Source: Planctomycetota bacterium (lineage in GTDB: Bacteria; Planctomycetota; Planctomycetia; Pirellulales; Thermoguttaceae). From it: DNA of 15,447 nt. The notes below the pieces were generated by a model. It saw only the letters and a program-made list of their open reading frames with translations. It was not told the DNA's origin and did no database searches. The DNA is taken from assembly GCA_013202535.1 (NCBI GenBank), contig JABMRP010000617.1:1-15447 (forward strand), written 5' to 3'. Positions 6,689-13,237 of the stretch are shown here, one piece after another (within the stretch, counting starts at the first letter, position 1; every line of letters begins with the position of its first letter). Made by a program: the position numbers and the translations under genes.

Positions 6689-7881
6689 GCCAGCATGCCG
6701 CCAACTCCTCGTCGGCCGACGACAACTTGCCACCGACCGTTTCGGACTACGACCTGACACGGGTGATTGGCGAAGGTGGATTCGGGCAAGTGTGGCTGGC
6801 CACCAATCGAGCTACCGGACATCTTCGTGCGGTGAAAGTGATTCCTTTGCACCGCTCGGGAGCGACGGACCCGGCCGGCCGCGAAATCACGTCGATCACC
6901 CGCCTGGAGGCAAACCTCCGCAGCCAGCACCCCAACCTGTTAAACATCCACCACGTGGGAATGACCGACGAGTGCCTCTTCTACGTGATGGACCTGGCCG
7001 ACGACGTCTCCGGCGGCCCAGTCTCCAGCGGTTCAGCGTCTTCGCAGTCGAGCTACCGCCCGGCCACCCTGCAAAGCCGGCTGGAAGGCGGCCCGTTGCC
7101 ACCGGATGTGTGCTGCCGCTGTGCCCGGCAGCTTCTGGCCGGCTTGGCCTCTCTTCACCAGGCGGGCATGGTCCATCGGGACGTAAAGCCGGCGAATTGT
7201 CTCTTCGTAGATGGACAGTTGAAGCTCGCCGATTTCGGCCTCGTGGCCGAGGCCGACCCTCAGGTCTCGCGCGTGGGAACGCTGAAGTACATGCCGCCGG
7301 ACGGACGGATGGACGCCCGGGCCGACGTTTACGCGGTGGGCCTGGTAATCTACGAGATGATCACCGGGCTGCCGGTCGAGAGCTTTCCCCGACCGGGAGA
7401 CGGGGCCGAGGAGGCCGTGGATAGCGCGATCCTGGGCACGCTGAATCGAGTTGTTCTGCGAGCATGCGAGCCGGACCCCCAGCGGCGGTTTCGCGACGCC
7501 CGGGAAATGCTCTCGGGAATTCAACGGAGCGAATCTCGGGACGCGGATCGCCGGGCAAGACCGCGGCGTTGGGTCATCGGCTTGGCGACATGTGCCGTCG
7601 TGGCCGGTTTGGCGGCGACAGCGTTCTGGATAAGCCGTCCGTCACGCGTCTACATCAACTTCGTTACCGATCCCTTTGAAGCGACGATCTACCTGGATGA
7701 TGAGTTGCTTGTGGACGAGCAGGGCAACCCGTACACGACGCCATGCACGGTCGAAGATCTCCCGGCACGGGTCTGCCGTGTCGTGTTCAAGCACGACGAC
7801 AAACGGAAAGACTTGGATATGGGTCCACAGGATCTGGCCAAACAGACTCGCATCGAGGCCCACTGGGATTCCCAGCCGTAG
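6667..7881 (+). CDS. Membrane Ser/Thr protein kinase with C-terminal PEGA-like domain
   Basis: A 404-residue Hanks-type kinase. The glycine loop is GEGGFGQV (35-42), the ATP-binding lysine Lys57 (RAVKVI), the catalytic loop HRDVKPAN (170-177, Asp172) and the metal-binding DFG 189-191. All key catalytic residues are present. The usual APE of subdomain VIII reads PPD (210-212). A Ser-rich insert (about 115-135) breaks the middle of the domain. After a basic stretch (RRARPRRW), one transmembrane helix spans about 302-322. The remaining ~80 residues form a PEGA-like beta domain (VYINFVTDPFEATIYLDDE) expected outside the cytoplasm, a layout that suits sensing of an envelope signal. The start at 6667 lies inside the sigma factor gene and has no clear Shine-Dalgarno, so translation is probably coupled. 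The sigma factor is the obvious candidate substrate, but that is inference. Confidence 0.92.
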   Translation: MGDSKTVSQHAANSSSADDNLPPTVSDYDLTRVIGEGGFGQVWLATNRATGHLRAVKVIPLHRSGATDPAGREITSITRLEANLRSQHPNLLNIHHVGMTDECLFYVMDLADDVSGGPVSSGSASSQSSYRPATLQSRLEGGPLPPDVCCRCARQLLAGLASLHQAGMVHRDVKPANCLFVDGQLKLADFGLVAEADPQVSRVGTLKYMPPDGRMDARADVYAVGLVIYEMITGLPVESFPRPGDGAEEAVDSAILGTLNRVVLRACEPDPQRRFRDAREMLSGIQRSESRDADRRARPRRWVIGLATCAVVAGLAATAFWISRPSRVYINFVTDPFEATIYLDDELLVDEQGNPYTTPCTVEDLPARVCRVVFKHDDKRKDLDMGPQDLAKQTRIEAHWDSQP

Positions 7882-8036
7882 GATGTGCAAGGAACTGTAG
7901 GATCCGCAGCAACAGGCGAAGGTAACGCTCCACGTCATGTGGAATTCCGGCTTCCGGGGCGTGCCCCACTTGACGTCGGCCCACCGTCCCGTACAAAAAG
8001 TAACCGTAAGGCGAAAGTTGCGTGAACACCGGGACG

Positions 8037-8060
8037 CTTAAAGGGGACGACCCCATTAAG
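8037..8060. terminator. Hairpin between convergent kinase and sulfatase genes
   Basis: The arms CTTAAAGGGG (8037-8046) and CCCCATTAAG (8051-8060) pair over ten positions with one A-A mismatch and an ACGA loop. It lies between the ends of the plus-strand kinase (7881) and the minus-strand sulfatase (8075). It could terminate in both directions, although no T-run follows on either strand, so a REP-like repeat is an equal possibility. The rest of the gap (7882-8036) shows nothing I recognise. Confidence 0.45.
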
Positions 8061-8070
8061 CCCTTCTCAA

Positions 8071-8096
8071 TCCCTTAATCTTCTCCCTTAATCTTC
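8071..8096. repeat. Perfect 13-bp tandem duplication across the sulfatase stop codon
   Basis: The unit TCCCTTAATCTTC occurs twice head-to-tail at 8071-8083 and 8084-8096. It spans the last codons and the TAA stop (8077..8075) of the minus-strand sulfatase. Because 13 is not a multiple of three, the duplication changes frame and supplies the present stop. Without it the protein would end a few residues later, in LRRA rather than ED. Confidence 0.85.
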
Positions 8097-9538
8097 CTTT
8101 CGGCCTCGCGTTCCCTCTTGCGCTGCATGCGAGTATTCAGTCGCGTTTTCTCACGGTCCGTGAGTTCCTCTTTTGCCGCCTCAGCCTCCCAAAGCTTGCT
8201 GCCACCCGTGATCGGATCGGCCATCTGCTCGATCCAGGCGTCAAAGGCGCCGCTGAGCGTCTTCACCATTTCAGGATTTTCGTTGGCAAGGTTCGTTGTC
8301 TCCGAAGGATCTTCGCCGAGATGGAACAGTTCCATCTTGCTCTTGATCGCTCGCAGCTTCCAGTCCCCGCGACGCACGGCCCACTCGCCGTCACCACCTT
8401 TGCTCCAGTATAACGTGTCGTGATGCGTTTTCGATTGACCGGTCAGAAGTGGCAACAGACTCTTGCCGTCCAGCGGGGGCTCCGCGGGCGGCTCGGCACC
8501 GATCGCATCCAGAGCGGTCGGCAGGATGTCCAGCGAGATGACGGGGGTGTCGATCGTTCGCTTTCCGGAAAACCTTGCCGGCCAACAGACCATCATCGGT
8601 GTTCGGATACCGCCTTCCTCCAGACTACCTTTGAAACCACGTAACGGCGTATTGTCGGCACTCATCGCCTTCGAGCCACCGTTGTCGGTCAGAAAGAACA
8701 GAATCGTGTTGTCGAACAGACCCTCCTTCTTCAGCTTGCCGACGACCTGGCCGACGCCGTCATCCAGATGTTTCAGCATAGCCATCAAGATCACCCGCTC
8801 ATTGCTGATATCGGGAAAGCGTTTGCGATACTCGTCGATATCGGCTTGCGGCGCCTCGGCGGGAGCATGCACTGCGTTGTAGGCGAGGTACAGAAAAAAC
8901 GGCTGCTGCTTGTTTCGATCGATAAACGCGACCGCTTCCTCGCTCAGCCGATTCGTCAAGTAGCCCTCGTCATTGATCCGCTTCCTGTTGCGGTAGATCG
9001 GGTGCGAGAACTTCCCTTCGGTGTCGCTGCGCAAATCGAAATAGCTGTGACCACCGCGCCCCATGAACTTATAGCACTCATCGAAGCCGCGGCTCATGGC
9101 GTGCCACTTCAGCTCGGGGTAATCCTCGTCCAGGCCAAGGTGCCACTTGCCGATGGCGGTGGAAACGTACTGCTTCGGCAGCAGCGATGGGAAGATCGGC
9201 AAGGTCGGATCAAAGCCGCGTCCGCCGTCGCCCGCCGAGTAGACGCCGACGCGCTGTTGATAACGCCCCAACATCAACCCGGCACGCGTCGGCGAGCAGA
9301 CATGGCCGCTGGTGTAGGCCTGCGAAAAGACGACACCGTCGGCGGCCAATGCATCCATATTGGGCGTCGAAACTTCTTTCGGGTGATGCGGATTCAGACT
9401 GATGTCGGCGTATCCCTGGTCGTCCGTCAGAATGACGACGATGTTGGGCTGCGTGGCGGTCGCGGCCTGCATGAAATCCGGTAAGAACAGACTCGTGATC
9501 GGCAGCAACCAGACCAAGGTAAGAGATGTTGTTCTCAT
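8075..9538 (-). CDS. Exported arylsulfatase (formylglycine-type, S1 family)
   Basis: A 487-residue sulfatase that hydrolyses sulfate esters, probably on glycans. Residues 1-26 form a signal peptide, so it is expected outside the cytoplasm. The metal-binding start is NIVVILTDDQGYAD (Asp39, Asp40). The formylglycine signature is Cys81-Ser-Pro-Thr-Arg85 (VCSPTRAGLMLGRY), so activation needs a formylglycine-generating enzyme encoded elsewhere. Other active-site residues are Lys131 and His133 (GKWHLG), His224 (NAVHAP), Asp285/Asn286 (TDNGG) and Lys303. Length is normal for the family. The charged tail (MQRKREREAERKIKG) is short and ends in a tandem duplication. The ATG at 9538 follows AGGAAA about 9 nt upstream. 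It is 218 nt downstream of a second sulfatase on the same strand, possibly one transcript. The true substrate cannot be read from the sequence. Confidence 0.93.
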   Translation of the reverse strand: MRTTSLTLVWLLPITSLFLPDFMQAATATQPNIVVILTDDQGYADISLNPHHPKEVSTPNMDALAADGVVFSQAYTSGHVCSPTRAGLMLGRYQQRVGVYSAGDGGRGFDPTLPIFPSLLPKQYVSTAIGKWHLGLDEDYPELKWHAMSRGFDECYKFMGRGGHSYFDLRSDTEGKFSHPIYRNRKRINDEGYLTNRLSEEAVAFIDRNKQQPFFLYLAYNAVHAPAEAPQADIDEYRKRFPDISNERVILMAMLKHLDDGVGQVVGKLKKEGLFDNTILFFLTDNGGSKAMSADNTPLRGFKGSLEEGGIRTPMMVCWPARFSGKRTIDTPVISLDILPTALDAIGAEPPAEPPLDGKSLLPLLTGQSKTHHDTLYWSKGGDGEWAVRRGDWKLRAIKSKMELFHLGEDPSETTNLANENPEMVKTLSGAFDAWIEQMADPITGGSKLWEAEAAKEELTDREKTRLNTRMQRKREREAERKIKGED

Positions 9539-9642
9539 GGGTTCTGTTTCCTGTTCCTACGCTGGGACTTGCGGGGTTCGGCCTTCCCCAGGGGTCGTGG
9601 ACGCCCGGAAAGGGGTCGGGCGGGGGCCTGAATTCGCGTCAG

Positions 9643-9654
9643 GTTCCATGGAAC
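9643..9654. promoter_or_regulatory. Perfect 12-bp palindrome upstream of the first sulfatase
   Basis: GTTCCATGGAAC is self-complementary and lies about 105 nt upstream of the sulfatase ATG at 9538, in the 218-nt gap after the other sulfatase. It could be an operator for a dimeric regulator. A 12-bp palindrome can also occur by chance, and the flanks do not extend the symmetry. No convincing promoter boxes or terminator were seen in this gap. Confidence 0.25.
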
Positions 9655-9756
9655 TTCCAAACCTTCCACGGAAAAGGCCTCATAGACGCCGCCGCGAGGA
9701 AATAGTTGATCGCTCATACGCACGAACACGGGATGTTGTCCACTGGACACTCTCCC

Positions 9757-11226
9757 CTACAGTTTCGGTGGCTGCCAGTCGGGGATACCGTCGTTGGCCT
9801 TTTGTTCGTTGTACCAGACGTGGAACGGTCGCGTCTTGGACATCGGGGCCGTTTCATTGACCATCATCGGCACGGTCCCGGCCCACCACCGGTCGTAGGC
9901 CTTGCGCATCGCGGCGACGACCTCCGGGTGCTGGTCGATCACATTGGTCTTCTGGCCCGGGTCCGCAAGCATGTCGTATAGCGCGCTGTTATCGACGAAA
10001 CGGAAGCGGTCGTTGCGGACGGCACAGCCTTTGAGCTTGAAGCGATTCGGATCCGCACCGGTTGCCCATCGCCCTTTATGGGTGAACAGGTAACGATCCT
10101 TGAATTCTCCGCGACTCTTCTCGTCGAGCAAGGGCAGCAGGCTTCGCCCTTCGACTTGCGCGGCCGGATACTCGGCACCGGCGACGGCGGCGAGCGTCGG
10201 CAGCAGATCGATATGGGCCGAGACCACGTCGACGTCGCGCCCCGGGCGAAAATGCCCGTCCCAGCGGACCAGAAACGGCACCCGAACACCCCCCTCGTCG
10301 GCGCTCCCCTTCTGACCCTTCATGCCCGCATTGTAGGCCTCCATCGAAGTCCCGTCGGCCATCTTGCCAAGCACGCCACGACCGGAACCGTTGCCGGTCA
10401 TGCCGTTGTCGGACATGAAAATCACGATCGTATCCTTGTAGAGATCCCACTCCTCGAGTTTCGCGGCCAGGCGGCCCATGTTCTCGTCGATATTCTCGAT
10501 CATCCCATAGAAGCCGGCGGTCGTATCATTGAAGCCCCGCTGCTTGAAACGTTCGCGGTTCTTCGGCGGCGCAATAAACGGACCATGCGGGGCGTTGGTG
10601 ACAATGTACGCAAAGAACGGCGCGTCCTTGTCCTTCATCTCCTTGATCCAGCCAAGGGCCGCGGTGAAGAAGACATCGGTGCAAAACCCCTCGGTCTTGA
10701 CAAACGTTCCGTTGTGGCGGATCGTCGGGTCGAAGTACCGGTTGCCGGGCACGTCGGCACAACTGCAAGCGTAGGCCTGACCGATACCGCCGGCGCCGTG
10801 GATGAAGGCCTCGCCGAAGCCTCGCCGATGCGGCTGATACGGCTCTTCATCGCCCAGGTGCCACTTGCCGAAGATTCCGGAGCGATAGCCGGCCGTCGCG
10901 AGTACCTGTGGCAGGATCGTCGCGTCGAGCGTCATACGTTCGCGTTCGAGGATTGTGTGGGTAATCCCGTTGCGCATCGGGTGCCGGCCGGTCATCAGCG
11001 CGGACCGTGTCGGGGCACAAGTCGGACTGACCAGGAAACGCGTAAAGCGGACGCTGTTGTCATACAGCGTGTCCAGGTTCGGAGTCTGGATCCAAGGGTG
11101 GCCATGACGCCCGACCGGGCCGTAACCCTGGTCATCGGTCATCACCACAATAATGTTCGGCTTGTCCGCGGCAAACAACGGCAGTGCCGATGCCGAAAGA
11201 ATCAGTGCAACAAGAAAGGTTTTCAT
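9757..11226 (-). CDS. Exported arylsulfatase A-like sulfatase (formylglycine-type)
   Basis: A 489-residue sulfatase. ATG 11226 is chosen over the in-frame ATG at 11238 because GGAG lies 8 nt upstream of it and the signal peptide (MKTFLVALILSASALPLFAA) then begins directly. The metal site starts NIIVVMTDDQGYG (Asp31, Asp32). The formylglycine motif is Cys70-Ala-Pro-Thr-Arg74 (TCAPTRSALMTGR). Lys121/His123 (GKWHLG), NAPHGPF and MSDNG complete the active-site set. An insert with two cysteines (YACSCADVPG) and the ending GIPDWQPPKL are specific to this subgroup. Only about a quarter of its residues obviously match the neighbouring sulfatase, so the two are not a recent duplication and probably act on different sulfate positions (inference). 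It is the upstream gene of a possible two-sulfatase transcript. Needs a formylglycine-generating enzyme not present here. Confidence 0.93.
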   Translation of the reverse strand: MKTFLVALILSASALPLFAADKPNIIVVMTDDQGYGPVGRHGHPWIQTPNLDTLYDNSVRFTRFLVSPTCAPTRSALMTGRHPMRNGITHTILERERMTLDATILPQVLATAGYRSGIFGKWHLGDEEPYQPHRRGFGEAFIHGAGGIGQAYACSCADVPGNRYFDPTIRHNGTFVKTEGFCTDVFFTAALGWIKEMKDKDAPFFAYIVTNAPHGPFIAPPKNRERFKQRGFNDTTAGFYGMIENIDENMGRLAAKLEEWDLYKDTIVIFMSDNGMTGNGSGRGVLGKMADGTSMEAYNAGMKGQKGSADEGGVRVPFLVRWDGHFRPGRDVDVVSAHIDLLPTLAAVAGAEYPAAQVEGRSLLPLLDEKSRGEFKDRYLFTHKGRWATGADPNRFKLKGCAVRNDRFRFVDNSALYDMLADPGQKTNVIDQHPEVVAAMRKAYDRWWAGTVPMMVNETAPMSKTRPFHVWYNEQKANDGIPDWQPPKL

Positions 11227-11573
11227 CGTGATCTCCAAGTTGATCGGGAGGTAATTCCGATTCGCCTTGAGCCTGAAGACGATCCAGACTCGCGATGGTA
11301 GTTATTGTAACATTACCACATCCGCAATCCCATCTGGACGATGTCCGCTTTGAAGTATCCCAGAATACACTCTTGGTCCAGACGCGGGGCACACGAAACG
11401 GCTCAGGTCGACGTCATCGGCGCGCGTTTGACGATGCGACTTAACCCACAGTTGTTCCATGAGTTACGGCTAATCCCGGGGCAGCAGAGAATCTTTCCAC
11501 CAGCATAAGGCACGCAGAGTGCCGCCACAGCCGCTATAATACAGTCGCTATAATTGCGAGGAACCGCGGCGAG
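11227..11573. other. 347-nt gap upstream of the second sulfatase
   Basis: No coding frame here has the codon pattern of its neighbours and no RNA gene was recognised. It must hold the minus-strand promoter of the sulfatase. A TACAAT box (11309..11304) is the best -10 candidate, but no -35 sits at the right distance. Near its right end lie two TATAAT boxes on the plus strand, listed separately. It ends in the truncated beta-propeller gene, so part of it may be eroded coding sequence. Confidence 0.5.
11532..11554 (+). repeat. Direct repeat of CGCTATAAT, two TATAAT boxes
   Basis: CGCTATAAT occurs at 11532-11540 and again at 11546-11554, a 14-nt period, giving two perfect plus-strand TATAAT boxes. 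They could drive transcription into the gene fragments and the alpha/beta-hydrolase gene downstream. No matching -35 was found, and an AT-rich chance repeat in GC-rich DNA cannot be excluded. Confidence 0.35.
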
Positions 11574-11762
11574 GTGAATGTTGCCCCCTCGGTGAAACTC
11601 TGGAGCAGTGGCATTCTCCGGGCGGCCTCCGCGTCCACCGGAGAGAAACTTGCCCAGTACACGCTCGACGCCCCGCCGGCGTGGGACAGTCTCGCCGCCG
11701 CCAACGGCCTGCTCTTTTTTTCGCTGGCCGACGGACGCGTGGTATGCATGGGCCCACGATGA
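11574..11762 (+). pseudogene. C-terminal remnant of a PQQ/BamB-type beta-propeller protein
   Basis: About 62 codons from GTG 11574 end at a TGA. Residues 13-60 (GILRAASASTGEKLAQYTLD, then PPAWDSLAAANGLLFF and SLADGRVVCMG) match the last blade of PQQ-like beta-propeller proteins, in which the chain runs LxAxSAxdGk..L..Y.Ldspp..DgmAaA.GrLy.s..dG.v.C.G. The several hundred residues that should precede this are missing; the upstream frame reads without propeller motifs. Only one blade is left, so this is a truncated gene end, not a functional protein. It is followed within 10 nt by another truncated gene end. Confidence 0.7.
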
Positions 11763-11769
11763 GGCTTCC

Positions 11770-12285
11770 GTGGTATTGCTTTCGTCAGTGCCGTGCGGGT
11801 TCCGATTCTTACACGAAAGGCAAGCAGTGCGCGACGGTCCATCACGCCACGAAGAAACCATCGGCAAAGAGTTTGTCGATTACGGGCCGCGCTACAAGAA
11901 GCAAACGATCAGAGGCGACAAGATTATTCTCGAATTCGAGTCCGTCGGCTCCGGTCTCATGACGGCCAAACCGGGGCAACTCGACGCCTTCGCCATTTCG
12001 GGTGCGGATCGGGTTTGGCATTGGACCGACGCCGAGATCGTCGGCGACACGGTGGTACTGTCCTGTTCCGAGGTTCCAGAACCGGCTGCGGCGCGCTATG
12101 CCTGGGCAATGAACCCCTCACAGCGCAACTTGCTCTACAACAAAGAAGGCATCCCCGCCTCGCCCTTCCGCACCGACGACTGGCCGCTGTTTGATCCCGA
12201 TGCCGAAATCGTGACGGTCGAAAAGCCCGCCAAGCCGGATGGATATGAGTCCCGCGACTGGGAACGCCCGAAAATGACACAGTAG
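11770..12285 (+). pseudogene. C-terminal remnant of a sialate O-acetylesterase-like protein
   Basis: The open frame from GTG 11770 to the TAG at 12285 encodes about 171 residues. From about 11866 it clearly matches the C-terminal beta domain of planctomycete sialate O-acetylesterase-like (SGNH) proteins: YGPRYKKQTIRGDKIILEF, SVGSGL, FAISGADRVWHWTDAEI, ARYAWAMNP and LYNKEGIPASPFRTDDW. The N-terminal catalytic part, with the Ser-containing GxS motif and the Asp-x-x-His pair, is absent, so an enzyme cannot be made. The stretch before 11866 is the junction with the beta-propeller remnant and looks random. An alternative is a stand-alone small protein, but the missing fold core makes that unlikely. 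It ends 34 nt before the next gene. Confidence 0.75.
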
Positions 12286-12290
12286 CATGG

Positions 12291-12305
12291 TTCAAACCGT
12301 TTGAA
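12291..12305. promoter_or_regulatory. Dyad TTCAAA-CCG-TTTGAA before the hydrolase gene
   Basis: A perfect 6-bp inverted repeat with a 3-nt centre ends where the Shine-Dalgarno (AGGAGG) of the alpha/beta-hydrolase gene begins. It could be an operator or, in RNA, a small hairpin next to the ribosome binding site. The arms are too short to be a strong terminator for the preceding fragment. Confidence 0.35.
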
Positions 12306-12319
12306 GGAGGAGTGGGGAT

Positions 12320-13090
12320 ATGTTGAAGCAGATTATCGTTTGCGGAATGGTGCTGGTGGGCTGCGCTGCGGACGCGGCGGAGCGTTGGGATGCACTGTAT
12401 GGCCCCCAGGTGTTCGAGGGAATGCCGTGCCGGGTCATGAAGCCGATCGATTTTGATTCCAGCAAGAAGTACCCGGTGATTGTTTCGCTGCATGGCGCCG
12501 GCGGAAAGGGAACAAACAACGACAAGCAACTGAAGGATTGGAACCGGCAGTTGGCCGAGGAGCAGCGGCGGAAGGATTTCCCCTGCTACGTAGTGGCTCC
12601 ACAGTCGCCGGGACTTTGGAATGCGGGACAACTGGAGAAGATCAAGACGCTCATCGAGGGGCTGCCATCGGTCGATATGGATCGCATCTATATCCTGGGG
12701 CATTCGATGGGTGGGCATGGAACCTATATCTTCATCCAGCTCGATCCGGACTATTTCGCTGCCGCGGCACCCTCGGCCGGAAGCGGGTTGAGGCGAACCG
12801 AGGATTTCATCGATCCGGCCAAGATCAAGGATCTGCCGATCTGGGCGTTCCATGGCGACATGGACGGAGTTTGCCCGATCGCGAAAGACCGGAAGGTCTT
12901 CGAGGAGATGAAGAAACTGGGCGGCGACATGAAGCTTACCACCTGGGCTGGCGACAGGCATGCCATCTCCGGAAAGATGATCCTGGGCGGCGACAACGGA
13001 ACCACGGAACCCAGCAGCGACCGCTGCGACAAGGAGCCGGATTTCATGACCTGGCTGTTTGCGCAATCGCGGAAGAAAAGAGAGAAGTAG
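12320..13090 (+). CDS. Secreted alpha/beta-hydrolase (LpqC/PHB-depolymerase-like esterase), putative lipoprotein
   Basis: A 256-residue serine hydrolase. Nucleophile elbow GHSMG has Ser129; the acid is probably Asp182 (HGDMDGV) and the base His214 (GDRHAI), the order expected for the fold. The oxyanion segment is VIVSLHGAGG (53-62). The N-terminus (MLKQIIVCGM, then VLVGC) ends in a lipobox with Cys15, so membrane-anchored export is likely. Related planctomycete proteins are phospholipase/carboxylesterase or polyhydroxybutyrate-depolymerase-like, and feruloyl or acetyl ester cleavage on plant or algal glycans is the usual guess; the substrate is not evident here. The ATG at 12320 follows AGGAGG by about 9 nt, a strong site. 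It follows the esterase remnant in the same direction. Its 3' end is convergent with the GH32 gene, 147 nt away. Confidence 0.9.
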   Translation: MLKQIIVCGMVLVGCAADAAERWDALYGPQVFEGMPCRVMKPIDFDSSKKYPVIVSLHGAGGKGTNNDKQLKDWNRQLAEEQRRKDFPCYVVAPQSPGLWNAGQLEKIKTLIEGLPSVDMDRIYILGHSMGGHGTYIFIQLDPDYFAAAAPSAGSGLRRTEDFIDPAKIKDLPIWAFHGDMDGVCPIAKDRKVFEEMKKLGGDMKLTTWAGDRHAISGKMILGGDNGTTEPSSDRCDKEPDFMTWLFAQSRKKREK

Positions 13091-13104
13091 GGCGACATGA
13101 AAAA

Positions 13105-13182
13105 GTGATTCCTGCAAAGGACGTGAACAACGATCGCGTATTGGATGAAAGGGAATTGAACACGAAAGCACCGGCAGGATAG
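13105..13182 (+). pseudogene. EF-hand remnant
   Basis: A 25-codon stretch without its own good start reads VIPAKDVNNDRVLDERELNT and then KAPAG before a TAG. DVNNDRVLDERE has the spacing of a calcium-binding EF-hand loop (D-x-N-x-D-x-x-L-D-x-x-E), although the usual Gly at loop position 6 is Arg. It comes just after the hydrolase stop, in a different frame. It looks like the last EF-hand of a vanished gene. A new fusion tail would need a frameshift at the end of the hydrolase gene. The match is short, so this is tentative. Confidence 0.4.
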
Positions 13183-13237
13183 AATCAGCGGGACCGGCGC
13201 ATGAGCCAAGAAGACTGAGACGGATACACCTGCTGAT

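Noticed and set aside
5918..6760. 280-codon minus-strand open frame
   Set aside because: Antisense to the sigma factor, whose region 2 and 4 motifs are clear.
9535..9750. 71-codon minus-strand frame between the sulfatases
   Set aside because: No Shine-Dalgarno, Arg/Pro-rich low-complexity ending and no recognised motif; it also overlaps the next gene's start.
10078..11301. 407-codon plus-strand open frame
   Set aside because: Antisense to the second sulfatase, which has the complete active-site set.
11957..13171. 404-codon minus-strand open frame
   Set aside because: Antisense to the alpha/beta-hydrolase and the esterase remnant; no motifs of its own.
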